The notes under the pieces are model-generated. The model saw only the letters and a program-made list of their open reading frames with translations. It was not told the origin of the DNA and did no database searches. Below are positions 11,690-25,489 of a DNA stretch of 64,000 bases, piece by piece. Location of the stretch: positions 149,985,834-150,049,833 of the forward strand of contig CM038217.1 of NCBI GenBank assembly GCA_021442155.1. Direction: 5' to 3'. The stretch is from Cymbidium sinense (Eukaryota > Streptophyta > Magnoliopsida > Asparagales > Orchidaceae). Position 1 is the stretch's first letter. Every line of letters begins with the position of its first letter. The position numbers and the translations under genes are program-made.

Positions 11690-12540
11690 AATTGACCCAT
11701 TTAGGCTCACTTGACCCAAAGTGACCTAAAGGACCTTTTTGAGTCAAGTTTTAATCCAACCCAAATTGGATTGAACTAAGCCCATCCAAGCCTCAGATTA
11801 TGATCAACAATCATCCTAGAGTGATCAATTGCCTTGAATTGGATCAAACCAATTCAATTTGGTCATTGGACCAAGTCAACCCTTAGCAAAAATAAAACCT
11901 AAACTTACCAAAACTCATCATACACTAAATTGATTGAAAACATTGACTCACACCAACCCATAATCAATGTTTCAACATGAATTGACCCTCAATTGAGCTA
12001 AACCAAACCCAATTGGCCATTTGACCCAAGTTGACCCAAATTGACCTAAAAGGCCAAAATGAGTCAAATCATGATCTAACCCAAATTGATTGCAACCAAT
12101 GGATTAAGTTCATTCCAAATCAATTATTGAACTTGACAAAGCCATAATTGAGCCTAATTTGACCAATTAGTCAACTTCACCCAACATAGCCCAAATTGAC
12201 CTAAAAGGTCAAATTGGCCAAAATCCAAATTAAATTCAAATTGATTCAAACCAAAGCCTACAATCATTTTCAATTAACCAATTGAACATGAACCAACACC
12301 TAACCCAATCCAATTTGGTCAATTTGATCAAATTGGTCAACTTAGCCCATTTGACCTATATGAATCCAAATGAGCTAAAATCAAACCTAGGCTAAATTAA
12401 TTGAAACCACTTGAACCAAAATTCTTCAAATCATCATTTGAACCTAACCCAAACCTTGGTTTGACCCAATTTGACCAATTGGTCAACCGAACATGACCCA
12501 ACATGACCCAACATGAACCCATTTGACCAAATGAAGCTCC
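11690..12540 (+). repeat. TTGACC-dense part of LTR block D
   Basis: By eye about 13 TTGACC words and about 7 GGTCAA words lie in 850 bases. At 12019-12048 three TTGACC occur within 30 bases, and near 12460-12490 TTTGACCAATTGGTCAA makes a short palindrome. The word matches the W-box core. The density is shared by all D blocks of the window. Confidence 0.65.
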
Positions 12541-13440
12541 CATGACCCTTCAGAGGCTGACCAAACTCGACCCAAATCCATCATGGGTCAACTTAAAATT
12601 AGTCCAACCCCATTTGGAGCCAAGACCAATGCAAATCCTCCATGGATCCTCTCCCCCATGTGATATTTTGCCAAAAATGGCAAAGTCCACTCTCTTTCAC
12701 CTTGGCAGCAATGACTCTTCCAAATGAGGGATCCTTAAGCCTCCTAGCCCACTTTATAAGGGATAGGACTTACCATGGACCAAAGGGAGGTGAACCAACT
12801 CACCTCCCATGCAACCCGAGCACCTAAGGGATCAAGGAAACATGATCATCCCATATCAAGCCTTGAGCCTCCCACTCCTTCCTCTAACCAAACAGAGCCA
12901 TATGGACTCAATGGCGACCACTCCAGTGCTCTAATGGTGGCTAGCTGGCCAAAAATGGTAAGCAATCCCATCCATCCAACTCAACAAACTGAGGGGTATA
13001 CTCCTTCAATTCGAATGGGAAATGCATCATTCGACTTCATGAGAGCTTCCTAGCACGATTTTGAACCTCCTTGTAATCTCTAGAGCCATCCCAAGCTTCC
13101 CACCTTCAGCATTTTTCTTCCCTGTGCAAAATTAAAATAGGGGAGGCTAATCCTGATCCAAGCTTGTTCATTTCTCAATCAAAATCAAATTACTCTTACA
13201 CACACCCTCCATGCATGTCGTAGAAGCCACCCAAGTCATTTCCCAAGCTCCTAAGCTACCGGAGGATGGACTTAGATCACCATTGAGCTCTAAAATGATG
13301 AAACTTGATCTGCTGAGCGAACCAAGGGGAATTGGCTTATGTGTGACTCAATAGGGTCTCATTTCTACTAGATGAAGCTACCTCCATCGATCCCATAGTC
13401 GATCTTGAGCTCTAGTAAGGTAATTCCTCAAAACTATAGA

Positions 13441-13540
13441 NNNNNNNNNNNNNNNNNNNNNNNNNNNNNNNNNNNNNNNNNNNNNNNNNNNNNNNNNNNN
13501 NNNNNNNNNNNNNNNNNNNNNNNNNNNNNNNNNNNNNNNN
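13441..13540. other. Assembly gap (100 N)
   Basis: A run of exactly 100 unknown bases. LTR block C precedes it and an earlier part of the LTR (end of block D) follows it, so the two sides are different LTR copies. The true distance is unknown. Confidence 0.98.
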
Positions 13541-14840
13541 CCGAATGATCATTTGAACTTGGCCATGGTTTGACCTAATTTGACCAATTAGTCAACCTAA
13601 AGTTGACCCAACTGGGTCAAATTGAGCCAAATCAAATTAAATGAACTCCAAATCACTTAAAATTTGTCCCAACCATACTTTTAAATCATTTCAAATCTAC
13701 TCAAATCAAACTCATAGATAAATGACCACTTTGCCTTTGGGTCAAAGGGTATCTCATGACCAAATTCACTTGGAATATGGTCATTCCTTTCCCAAGGACA
13801 CTTGGCACCTATCTATTGGTCATGGGCACCAAGGAGGGTGGTGAACATGACCCTGAGCTTAGGTCAGCCATGACCCAAAGGAGCCCGACCTCTCAATCAC
13901 TTGCTCACTTGGCTCACCAAATTCACTCACATATCACATGGCAGCCACTCTCCCTCACTCCTCCATCCAAAATGACCAATGTGGGACATTTTTTAGCTCA
14001 AACTGATCATCTAATCCAATCCATTGAGCCAAAATGGCAAATCAGCCATCCACTATCCGATCCAAGGAGGGGAGATATACCTCTCATTCTCACTCAAATA
14101 AAGATTCATTCTTCAGAGTTCTAGGAGTCAAATCAAAACCTCCCCAAGCTTTTCCCAGCCATTCCCGAGCTCCTTTGATTCCCTTTTCTCAACTTTACTC
14201 AAAACTAGAATAGGGGAGATCAATCCTAAGCTCAACTCACTCAATCCTCAACCAAAGTGCAAATAACCTTGCACACACCATCCTTGGACCTCATAGCTCA
14301 ATCAGACCATTTCCCAATCTCAAGCAACAAAGTGCCACTTTGATCAAGATCGATCACCATTGAAGAGGAGCTTGGTCAAGCAAACTACTTCAAATCAAGA
14401 TTGATTTCTTCAATAGGCTTCGTTTACTAGACAAAGCTACCTTTTTTGTTGAAAGGACCAGTGATAGCCTCCAGTGAGGTATGCCATTGAAACCGACCTT
14501 AGAGTAAATTTTGCTTGGTCCTTTGTGAAGAAAATCATTATACCACGCAATCCCCATCATTAGATGTGTTGATTATGTTTCCCCGAAGGTGTGGGATGAA
14601 TTTGAGCTCAATTCGAGCTTGGGTGAGCTCAAATTGAGTGACAATCAACAATCGACATCCGTCTCTCACCACTTGGGAGGAGATAGATCATGGACCATCT
14701 GTTCCACGAGATCAAATTGGGTGTCTTGATCAAATCATCGAGATCCGTAATTATTAGCTAAACCATATCTCGGTGGTCAGATCTTAGATTGGATGACCCA
14801 CAAGCGCATGCCTGGCCGACTCGGTGACAAATGTGACAAC

Positions 14841-14850
14841 TTAAATAACC
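14841..14850 (+). promoter_or_regulatory. Candidate TATA-like box of the LTR (TTAAATA)
   Basis: GTGACAACTTAAATAACC lies at the end of block B, followed by CATGGAAAG. The same context is at 36638 and 55692 and, on the minus strand, at 1689 and 24352. Confidence 0.3.
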
Positions 14851-17552
14851 AATCTCATCTGCACATGGAAAGCCATGCGTCAATCATGGCGACAAGATTA
14901 GGAGTTTAATTAGGCTTAATTAATCGATTTTAATGATGAAACATCCAAAATTCATAACTAATTGTAGAAAAATCCAAAAAAATACAAAGAAATACTCATT
15001 TTAAAGGTAATTTAGAGGATAATAATAGAAAATTAAAATCAATTAATTTTGAATAGTGATTTTGACTCAATTTAAATTTTATTAGAAATGTAATTAAGCT
15101 AATTACTCTCTAAATACTCCATCAATTAATTCTAAACTTTGAGATTGATTGTATGACCTCTACCTTCTATGATTTTCTTGAAATTTATTGCTTGATTAAT
15201 TAGATGAATTGCTTTTTTCATTCTTTATCCCTCTCTTAATTCATTAAATGATTAATTAGAATGTTAAACAGTAATGAATCCATTAATTAAGTTGGTTAAT
15301 CATTATGAAATAGTGAATGGACATAGGGAATGAGATTAGGACCCCTTTTCTAATCTTTTCCCCTAAGTTTACTTCATTTGGATAACACTTAATCAATTTG
15401 CTAATTAATGGCTTAATCACCTCATTAAATAGTTTAATTAATTAAACTCAAAACCTAAGAGAATTCTAAAGAAAATTATAATCAAACTACATGTGTAGGA
15501 GGGTTATAAAGTACTTAATCAAACCATTTAGCTTAATTAACCAATAATTGAGCTAATTGCATTAGGCCCCTTCATTTCTTAGGTGCATTCTTGATTTAAT
15601 TTCCATGTGGTTGCATATCATATGTTAGCTTATAATTACTTGGATAATTATTTTAAAGTGGTATAGGTAAGGGGTAATTAATAGATTATATCTTAACCTA
15701 ATCAAAACATAAAAGCAACCTAATTGTTCTAAGTTAAACCAAACCATTTCACATATGGGGGAAATGGGTTAGGACTAGCAAACTCTTCTCATATTTCCTA
15801 AGTCAAGTCAAATTCAAAGATAAAAAAAATCTCCTTAAAGAATTTTGATTCATTTTAAATAATCTTATTTTATATGATTATCCTTAGGAATTAATTAGGG
15901 TGAACGAAGTCATGTGCTTACATTCCTTTATTTCATTCCAATAATGCAAAATATTGTTTTCCATATGAATTCATGCATTCATTTCTTTAAAAAATTAATT
16001 AAATAAAATGTTTCCTTTTATATCAAATTGCATATGTTGGCTAAAATTAAGAATGAGACTATTATCACTATTAAACCAATTGTTTTAAAAAAACCTATAA
16101 ATCAAAGATTATAAATGAAGTGATGCTAATATTTATAAGTTTGCATGTGATGATAGCATATGATGTGTATTTAAGTTCTCTTTCCTTCTCTTAACATGGA
16201 TTCACATAGGATTTGCAAGTGTATAGTTCATTTGAAAAGAACAACACTTGCCTAAATCTATTCCTACATCTATATTAAGACTTAGGAAGGATCTTCATAT
16301 TATACACATGTAAATCATACAACAAAATCAAATAATCTCTTTTGCATGATTCCATATCAATTTGTTCTTTTTGTACATCTCATGTATCTAAGAAAAGTGG
16401 TATATCGTGGACATCTAAATGAGGCTTTAAGTAGCCTAAGTAGGTCTTGTACCTTACCTAGTGTAGAAAATAATGGCCGTACTCACTTATACTTTATACA
16501 TGCGGATGTACCTTTAGCTAATGGATGAAATCCTCTTTTCTACATAACAAAATATATGCTTTAATGATCCAATTAATAAATGGTATATCTAAATTTTCAA
16601 ATCACATCTCTTTGCATTCATCATCAAAGTGTGCTAAGATTTGCATTGCATGTATATGTATGCTTAGGATTATTCATATGCATGGTATACATGTGGAAAG
16701 AAAAGAATGGTGCGTGTTATGTGATAGTAATCCACCTAACTAATCCTAAGATGCCTTTCTTATTGAATAGGACTATTTAGAGTGAATTTAAACTTAGGGT
16801 TAAAACACATAATAAATTATTCATTAAAGAGAATTTAATTAATGAATCTACCTTAGAAATTCTTTAAGGTAGGGATGAAAGAGAGCTCTCTTCTCTTTTC
16901 TTCTCTTCATAACATTTAGTCACTAAGTGTAGGTTCATTCAAACCAATCAAATCACTAACAAAATTGACAAGTCAACTAAATCACTTGAAATGAAACCAC
17001 ATCTAAATTAAATCTTTCACATTTGAAAATTTTAACCTTAAAGCCTAGCCAAGACATGCCACACAAGCCTTAAATGGAACATATTAGTAAGTCACCAGCT
17101 CTACGTTAAGGTGGTGCTAGTTTGATGCATGATTTTTTATTTTTATGGTGTAATATTTTAGATTGGATGTTAGGTGTATATGTGTAGATGATAGGGTGAT
17201 CTTAGCTTAATATCTTATAGATTGTGCTTAAGGGGTTGTAATAAAAATAAAAGAATATAAATATTTTTCTTTCTCTTAGCTCCTAAGCATAGTCCAAATT
17301 AGGATAGGTGGATTTGGTTATGTATGTGCAAGGTGTAAAGTATAAATTATTAATATAACTGCTTGGGCTGTGTGATATGTTTAGCTAACCTATGTTTTGC
17401 AGGTTTAGTTAGATTTACCTTTCCCATTTTGATGTAAATTTTGTAATTAGGATTTGAAATGAATGTTATGGGGGATTAGGATGAACTATGGTTATAAGAT
17501 CAAGTCTTATGTACCATGTGATGCCTTTGGAGCAACCATATTCCAATCAAGC

Positions 17553-17611
17553 CAGAAAGAAGAAAGAAAAGAAGCAAATCAAAATGAAATGAAGAATGAA
17601 GAATGAAGACC
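17553..17611 (+). repeat. GAA-rich purine tract in LTR block Z
   Basis: A purine tract of AGAAAGAAG and GAAGAATGAA words on the element-sense strand. It is at the same place in LTR copies near 21629-21685 (minus), 39395-39446 and 58512-58579, so it is a fixed part of the LTR rather than a recent microsatellite. Confidence 0.7.
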
Positions 17612-18637
17612 TCCATAACGAATTCTTTTAATTTAAATTCATTTGTAATCTTGTATAAGGGTAGAGCTCTACCTACATTTCTTTTTGGGGTTACGTTACT
17701 GACCCTACTCTTATCCTTTTCCACTAATTTTATAAATTAATTGATGTTATGTTTATGATTACACAATTAGGATGGCATGAATTTTCTATTTTCTTAATTG
17801 TTTGATGATTGTTGAATGGCCTGGATGCGATTAGGCTCTTAGAAAAAAATAAATTTTCTATCCAATTAATCAATTCAAAATTAAACTAAATAATTCATAA
17901 CCTCACCTAAATCCTAAGACATAAATCAAGATAATAAAATATTTAGCAACCCAGCTAGATGTTGTATGTATCATGTCATGCATAAATCATATTATCTCAC
18001 ACACTTGCCAATGGAGGGCTTCCACCTTTGTCAAAGAAAATAGCTTGACCTTTGAGAGCCATGGTGGAAACACACCTCCTTCTTTCTATTTTTAATAATT
18101 GATTTTATCATGCATTAGGCATATAAAATTTCATAGCGTGTCAATTAAAATGTCCAAAATCAAAATAAAACTTGACAAAATTTGCATTAGATTTAGGTCA
18201 TTATTCATGCCCTTCATAATCTAGTCTCTTATGGGTGAGTTTAAGGACTTAATTTCTCTTCTAATAATAACAACCTAACCATCTTGCAAAGAACATGACT
18301 TGCCTACATGTATTTAAAATTGTAGGAGAGTTAGTTGGCACCCGCGGTTGTAAGTCCACAGTAGTTTATCCTCTCTTGTGGAGTAAACCATAAACCCATT
18401 TTATCGCTTAGATTTAGGTCACACTTTGGCCTATGAAAACTCCCTAGATTTAGGATCTGAGGGTTACTATTTTCCTTTGGGGCAACAAGCATAAATCCTC
18501 ACCTCTTAGGCATTTCTACAATCTTGTATTGTGGAATTATAAGCCCCAGATTTTAATAAAAGTTCAACTCAAACATATAATTCTCCTCAATTTCAAAAAT
18601 ATAAAGCAACCATAGGATATTTTGGGATGCTCACTGC

Positions 18638-20115
18638 TTCTATTGACCTCATTTATATAAGCTCTTAATCTCCATCTTAGACATATGACTCCTCTTAGAC
18701 TAAGAGTTCATTAGTCTTAAGACACTTTTAGTGATTGAACACTCAACAATCTTACTTAGAAAGTTAGCTATAAGAATAGGTCATGCATTAGGGAGTTAAA
18801 ATTTGTTTACCCTATAGCTTGAACCAAATCCTCACTTCCTCCCTTCAAGTCAAACTTCAAATTCAAACCAACTCCAAACTCAAATAAATTTCAACTTAAT
18901 TGATTTTCTCAAAAACAACTTCAAACTCAAATCAACTTCAATTCCAAATCAAATCTCAAATCTATTCCAACTTAATTGATTTTTCTCAAATCTTAAATAA
19001 ATTCCAATGGATTTTCTCAAATCATGAATCAATTCCAAATGATTGACATCCATGATCACTTCAAATCAAATCGTAAGTCATTTTAATTCCATCTTATGAA
19101 CTTAGCTTAAATCAAATTCAAATCACCTCAAATTCAAAATTTTTTGATAACCTATTTATTTTCATTTATATTAATAAATATAAATGAAATATAAATTCAA
19201 ATACCCAAAATAAATTCAAAATTCAAACCCAAATCTAATCAAAATCCAACCTAAACTCTTTTTAGTCAAATTCTTGAACTTGATCAAATAAAATTTAAAT
19301 CAAGACAAACCCTTAATTTTTCTTCATGATTCAATCAATACTTCAATCATGAATCCAAATATAAACAAAACAATCATCAAACTAAAACTAATTTCAAAAT
19401 CAAACCCAAATCAAACTCATGTTCACCTTTGAACTTGAAATTATCAAATGGATCAAAACCCATTTGACTTCAAATCACTTACAAATAGATTTATATTTCA
19501 ATCTTAAATTATATGTTCAATAAAACTTGAATCAAGCCTTAATCAAATGATTGATTAAAGATGACCAAAAGTATTTTTTGAGCCAAAATTCTAATCCTAC
19601 CCAAATTAGATTGAACTAAGCCCATCTAAGCCTCACATGTTGAGTAACAATCATCATAAGATGATCAATCACTCAAATTGGTCAAACTAAGTCAAACCTA
19701 AGGGTTGACCAAATCAACACTTAGCTGAAATGAAACCTAAAGTAGCCAAAATCCACCATAAGCCAAATTGATTGAAACCCTTGATCAAAACTAATTCATG
19801 ATCAACGTTTGAACTTGACAAAGTCATCATTTAAGCCTAACCTAGCTTTCTTCAAGTTTACCCAACTTGACCTAAAAATTCAAAATATGTCAAATCTTAA
19901 TCTAAGCTAAATTGATTGTAACCAATGGGTCAAGTTCATTCCAAATCACTTGTTGAACTTGAACAAAGCCTCAATTGGCCAACTAAACCTTCAATTATGA
20001 AACTTGTCTTAAAAGGTCAAATCAAGCCAAAATCAAATCAAACCAAAATTGATTGAAACCAAAGCTACCAAAACATTTCAAATGGTCACCCAAACTATGG
20101 TGAAATTATTTTCTC
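18638..20115 (+). mobile_element. LTR start fragment, plus strand (blocks E and D)
   Basis: It starts with TATTGACCTCATTT, the LTR 5' end with one change from TGTTGACC, placed inside block Z of the preceding LTR. E covers about 18638-18830 and D continues to 20115, with TTGACC words weaker than elsewhere. At 20116 it is interrupted by the end of a minus-strand LTR. Confidence 0.7.
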
Positions 20116-21628
20116 ATCTTCATATATCCTCTTTTGAAAAGGAGAAACTACGCCTTATTGGGACACCACGTAGATCTGATATTCTTATTATGATCAGGTA
20201 TGACATTGAGGAGATGTGTACTATCTCAAAAGATAGAAGTCACCACCCTACAATGTCACTAATAAGGACTCCTAAGGATTATGGGTCTTCGTATGTACCA
20301 GAGATTCTTCCCCTACTTTGCATGGAAAAGTAAAGCAGGGTTTATTTTAAACTAGGTTCATTAAGTTTTTTATAGAGGTAAGCACCCATAGTTAATTACA
20401 TCATAATACTCCCGATTAAGGTAAATGATCGTTGTCTCCAAAGATTTCAAAGATAGGGCTATCAAGCAATTGGTTTATTTTTGGAAGATCAAGTGAGATT
20501 GAACAAGAGGAGGGAGTTATTATCAAAGATAAATGAAGATAAGTAGGGGATGCTTAGGATACTAGGAAGCCTAGTATGCATCCCAAACTATCCTATGGTT
20601 GGGCTTTATATTTTTGAAATTGAGGTGATTTATTTATTTGAGTTAAATTTTTATTAGAAATCTAAGGCTTACAATTCCATGATACAAGATCGTGGAAATG
20701 CCTAAGAGATGAGGATTTATGCTTGTAGCTTATAAAGGGAAGTAGCAACTTCTAAACCTAAATCTAGGGGTCTTTGGTGAGGGCCAAAAACATGACCTAA
20801 ATCTAAGGTGAAAATGAGTATTTGGTTTACCTCCACAGAGAGGATAAACCCACATTTTGGACTTACAACGTGGGGTGGCACCAACTAACTCCTCCTTTTA
20901 AATACATGTAGGCAAGTCATATAATTTTGCAAGATAGCTCAGCTGTTGTTTATTTAGAAAGAAACTAAGTCCTTAAACATACTCCCTAAGAGACTAGGTC
21001 ATGTAGGGCATGATTTAATGACTTAGATCTAATACAAATTTTGTTATATTTTATTTTCATTTTTAGACAATTGATTTGACACAAGCTTATAGGATTCATA
21101 TGCCTAATGCATGAGAAATTAGATTATGGGCCAAAATCAGTAAGAAAGGAGGTGTGTTTCTACCATGGCACTCAAAGGTCAAGCCAAGCTCCCTCACACG
21201 GATGGGAGCCTTCCAAATCAAGAGTGAAATAATATGCTTTTTATGCATGATGTGAGAAAGAAAATACAACATCCAGCTAAGGGGTTGTTAATTCTTTTAT
21301 CTTATTTATAACCTAGGCTTTATGTGAGGTTATGAGTTATTTATTTTTAGTTTGAATTGATTAGTTAGATAGAAAATTTATTTTTCTAAGAGCCTAATCG
21401 TCATCAGCCATACATCAGTAAAGAAGAAAAAAAAGAAGAAACTAGAAAAGATGTCATCTTAATGCACAAGCTAAATAAACATCAAATAATTAATAAAGCT
21501 AGCACAAAAGAATAAGAGATCATTTGTGGTCAGGCTCCACTGCACAAACCCAAAATAAATTGGGTACCTACCCTTATATAACGGATTATAAATGAATAAA
21601 TTACAAGAAGGAATTCATAGTTATGGGT

Positions 21629-21685
21629 CTTCATTCTTCATTTCCTTTTTTCTTTCTTCTTTCTTCTTTCTTCTTTCTTTCTTTT
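21629..21685 (-). repeat. GAA-rich tract in LTR block Z (CTT on plus strand)
   Basis: TTCTTTCTTC repeats on the plus strand, the complement of the GAA tract conserved in block Z of the other LTRs. Confidence 0.7.
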
Positions 21686-24351
21686 GGTTGATTGCAATGT
21701 AGTTGCTCTAAAGGCTTAACATGGTACATAAGACATAGTCTTATGACCAATATTCATCCTAATCCCCCATAACAATCATTCCAAATCCTAATTTACAAAA
21801 TTACATGAAAAAAGGAAAATCTAACTAAAACCTATAAAATAGAGATTAGCTAAACAAAATGTAATCCCAAGCATGTATATGAAAAATTGGACTTATAAAT
21901 GGGTAATCAAGTCCACTAATATTTTGGATTATGCTTTATAAAAAACAGTAAAAGTATTTATATTTTTATTACTTAAGCACAATCCCTGAAGATAATGGTT
22001 AGACTAAGATCACCCTACATTCGGTCATACACACCCACATCTAAAAAATATATCACAAAATAAAAGCAAACATCAAACCATGCACCCAAAAGATAATGAA
22101 GTCTTAGCTAATGTGTGTGCCAAGGTTTGTGTGGTATGCTTGTTAGGCTTTAATTTAGATTTCCTAAGTATGAAAATATTCAACTTAGAGGGTGGTTTCA
22201 TTTAAGTGGTTTAGTTGATTTGGTTGATTTTATTTTTATGATTTGATTTGGTTTGATGAACCTACAATTAATTACTAAGTGTTGTAAAGAGAGGAAAAGA
22301 GAAGAGAACTTCTCTTTCCTCCCTACCTTAAATAATTTTTTAAGGTAGATTCAGTAAATATTTGTATTTAGTAAATGTTTTATTATGTGTTCTAATTAAT
22401 CCTAAGTTTAGATTTTCCCTAAACAAACCTATTCAAAGAGAAAGGCATTTTAAGATTAAATAAAGTGAATTACTATTACAAAACACACAACACTGTATTT
22501 CTTTCCAATATATATAACATGCATATGGAAAGATCCTAAGTATATCTGTACATGCAAATGGAAATGTTTAGCACACCTTGATGAAGAATGCTAAGAGTTG
22601 TTTAAGAAATTTGGATGTTTTATGATGCATGATTTTGTTAAGTAAAAGAGGATTCTTTTATCCATTATTCATATGCACATTTACATGTATGAAAGACATA
22701 AGCAGTCTGATGTATTTTCTACAAGGTGTAAGGTACAAGACCTACTTGGGGCTAATTAAAGCCTCGCAATCTCAGGATGTCTAGACTAATATACCACCTG
22801 TCTTAACTACATGTGCATGTACAAAAGAAAATGAATGGAAAAAGAGTAATGCAAAAAAGTTTATGTTTGTTTGTTTTGTTTATGTAATTTACATGTGTAA
22901 GTGTGAATATCCTTCTTAATTAATAAATAGAAATGAATAGGAATGGATTTAAGCAAGTGTTGTGTTCTTTTAAATGAACACTTTGTATCTATTCAAAATT
23001 ATGTTAAAGAGAAGGAAAGTCACATACACATCTATATTATACTCACATGCAAGCTTATAAATAATTATAAGTAGCATACACCTTTCAGTTATAATGTTTG
23101 ATTTATGAAATTTGAAAATAATTTTAGATTTAGTAATGGTAATAGCCATTCATATTCTTACTTTAAAACTTTCAATTTGACATAAAGGAAACATTTCATT
23201 AATTTGATTTTTGAAAATACATGAATGCATGAATTTCATATGACATTTAGTATGCTAGGAAGAAATAATGTCATGAAAGCATGTAAATTCATTCACCCTA
23301 ATTAATTCTAAGACAATCCTATGGAATAAGATTATTTAAAGTGAATCAAAGTTGGTTTAAGGAATTTTAATTTTTATTTTGAGTTTGATTTGAATTTAGA
23401 AAATGTGAGAAGGTTTGTTGGTCCTAACCGATCTCTCACATGTGTATATTATTTTAGTTTAATTTTAGAACCATTAGATTGATTTTATCTTTTTGTTTAG
23501 GTTAAGGTGTACATTAAGTCCATTAATTACCCCTTACATACACCACTTTTAACATATTTAACCAAATAATTATGAGCCAATATGACATAAAACTGGGAAT
23601 TTAAATCAACAATGCACCTAAGAAAGAAAGGGGCCTAATGCATTTGGCTCAATTAATGATTAATTAAGCTAAAGGTTTAATTTAAGTACTTTCATAACCC
23701 TTCCCACACATGTGGTTAGATATTATTTCCTTAAGCTTAGGTTATTGAACACCTAAGCATCTACCCAAGAAGAAATTAATTAAATTGATTGATTTGATTT
23801 TAAAAGTTTGATTAATTAAGATATTTAATTAGTGATTAAACTATTTAATTAATTTTCACCTTAATTTTTATCCAATGAAATAATATACTTGGGGAAAAGA
23901 TTTGGGAGAGAATGCCTAATCTCATTTCCAGTCCATTCACTATTATAAATGTAACTTTAATTAATTATCATTATTTAATAGGTTAATTAATCATTTAATT
24001 AATTAAGTGGAGTGAATCAAGCAATTATCTAATTTAATTAATAAATTCAAAGAAAATTAGGAGGAAGTCATCCCACTAAACATATATAAGTTTGAAATTA
24101 ATTAAAAAAAATTAGTAATTAACATAATTATTCTTAATAAAATTACATGAAATTTGCTCAAAATCAATTAAATAATTTTATATTATCCTTTGAAATATCT
24201 TCAAAATGCATTTGAGCATGTATTTTTCTATTTTTCTACATTAGTTATGTAATTTTGAAGATTTTGTGATTAAAACTTAATTAAACCCCTAATTATATAG
24301 TTAATATAAATCCCGCGTGGGCCATTCTTGCATGCTTTCCATGTGATTCAC

Positions 24352-24360
24352 TATTTAAAC
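24352..24360 (-). promoter_or_regulatory. Candidate TATA-like box of the LTR (TTTAAATA)
   Basis: On the minus strand the word GTTTAAATAG lies at the B/A boundary, in the same position as TTAAATA in four other LTR copies. The flank GTGATTCAC differs slightly. Confidence 0.25.
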
Positions 24361-25489
24361 ATCAAATTGGCCACGGTATGACGCTATGTGCTTTCCCCAT
24401 CAAAGATGGATGGTTAGATCAAGCACGCAAAGGATTAAAATGTAGATCTAATGTGGATTAATGGGCCATCTATCCAAAACATGCGTGGATGGTCCATGAT
24501 TCATCCCTCTTCACTATGGGAGAGGCATTGTTCATCCAGGGCTTGATTTGATCTGAGCTGAGAGCTAAATTGAACCCACACCATCATATGCAGGAGATGA
24601 AGATCCGTGGAAATCACTTGGGTGAAACTTTCTTTCACAATGGACCAAAGAAAATTTAATGCAAACTCATTTTGAGTAGTACCTCAGAGGCTATCACCAG
24701 GTGCTCCCACCATCAGGTAGCTTCATCTAGTGGAGACAAAGCCACAGAAGGTTTGAGGGCTTGAGGTTGAGTAGATCTTCCTATTGACCAAAGTCCACTT
24801 CAAATACTTGCCTTAGTCTAGACCCCTCTTCCCATGGCTTGAACACTTGAGTGCGCTCGATTGGATCCCCTCAAGTGCTTGAAGGAGTAAATTAGTTGAA
24901 ATTGAGTGATGGATGAGTTGGAAAATTCCTTGAGCTCCCCTACTTTCAGGAATGGAGAAATCAAAGTAGCTTGGGAGACCTTGAGGGAGCTTGGAATTGC
25001 TTCCTCTAAGTTCATATGCTCAATCAATGTGAGTCTTAAATGAAATAAAATTAGAGTATATCTCCCCTAGATCGGATGGCGAGAGTGTATATGTTATTTT
25101 GATCAAATTGATCACCTAGAGTGGGTTGTTTGCTCATTTAGGTGGCACATGGTTCAATTTTTGGCGAGGGAGGTAGTGGGAGAAGTTTCCATGTGCCAAA
25201 GAGAGTGGGAGGTGATCCTGTGTGCTTATTTTGAGTGGGGTGGCTGGCTGGGTTTGGTTAGGTTAGGACCCAATTTGGGTCATGTGCACCACACTCACTA
25301 CTGTCCACTTGGTCCACTAAGAGGGTGCCAAGTGGCCATGAAAAGGATATGACCAAATTCCAAGTGAAATTGGCCATAGGTTACCCCTTGACCTAGGTAA
25401 AATGGTCATTTGACTTTGATTTTACTTTGGGTAGATTTAGAATAGTTTGAAATTAGATTGGTTCAAATTTCAAGAAATTTGGAATTGAT

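Larger units (their letters stand above)
10733..13440 (+). mobile_element. LTR start, plus strand (blocks E, D, C), ending at an assembly gap
   Basis: It begins TGTTGACCACACTTTTAGAG, the conserved LTR 5' end. Block E (10733-10960) is the reverse complement of 4800-5016. Block D runs about 10960-12540 and block C about 12540-13440, where the sequence meets a run of N. Because the upstream flank is gag sequence of another copy, 10733 is an insertion boundary. Blocks B, A and Z of this LTR would lie in or beyond the gap. The frames 12542-12727, 12642-12827 and 12775-13053 are not conserved between LTR copies. Confidence 0.8.
13541..18637 (+). mobile_element. LTR, plus strand, blocks D (end) to Z, both ends missing
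   Basis: After the gap the sequence enters the end of block D (13541-13740) and continues through C (13740-14480), B (14480-14850), A (14850-17090) and most of Z (17090-18637). At 18638 a new LTR start interrupts Z, at the point equivalent to about 40525. The order and content match the complete LTR at 20116-27695 and the plus copy at 34826-41062. Frames such as 13756-14124 (122 codons) and those at 16346-16780 are not conserved as protein between copies. Confidence 0.75.

Noticed and set aside
13756..14124. 122-codon gene
   Set aside because: It is in LTR blocks D/C, not conserved as protein in the other copies, and shows no domain.
18330..18380. Second primer-binding site (GTTGGCACCCGCGGTTG)
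   Set aside because: It resembles the start of a PBS, but lies in the middle of LTR block Z in all copies and is followed by LTR sequence.
20049..20333. 94-codon gene
   Set aside because: It crosses the junction between a plus LTR and the end of a minus LTR; a chance frame.
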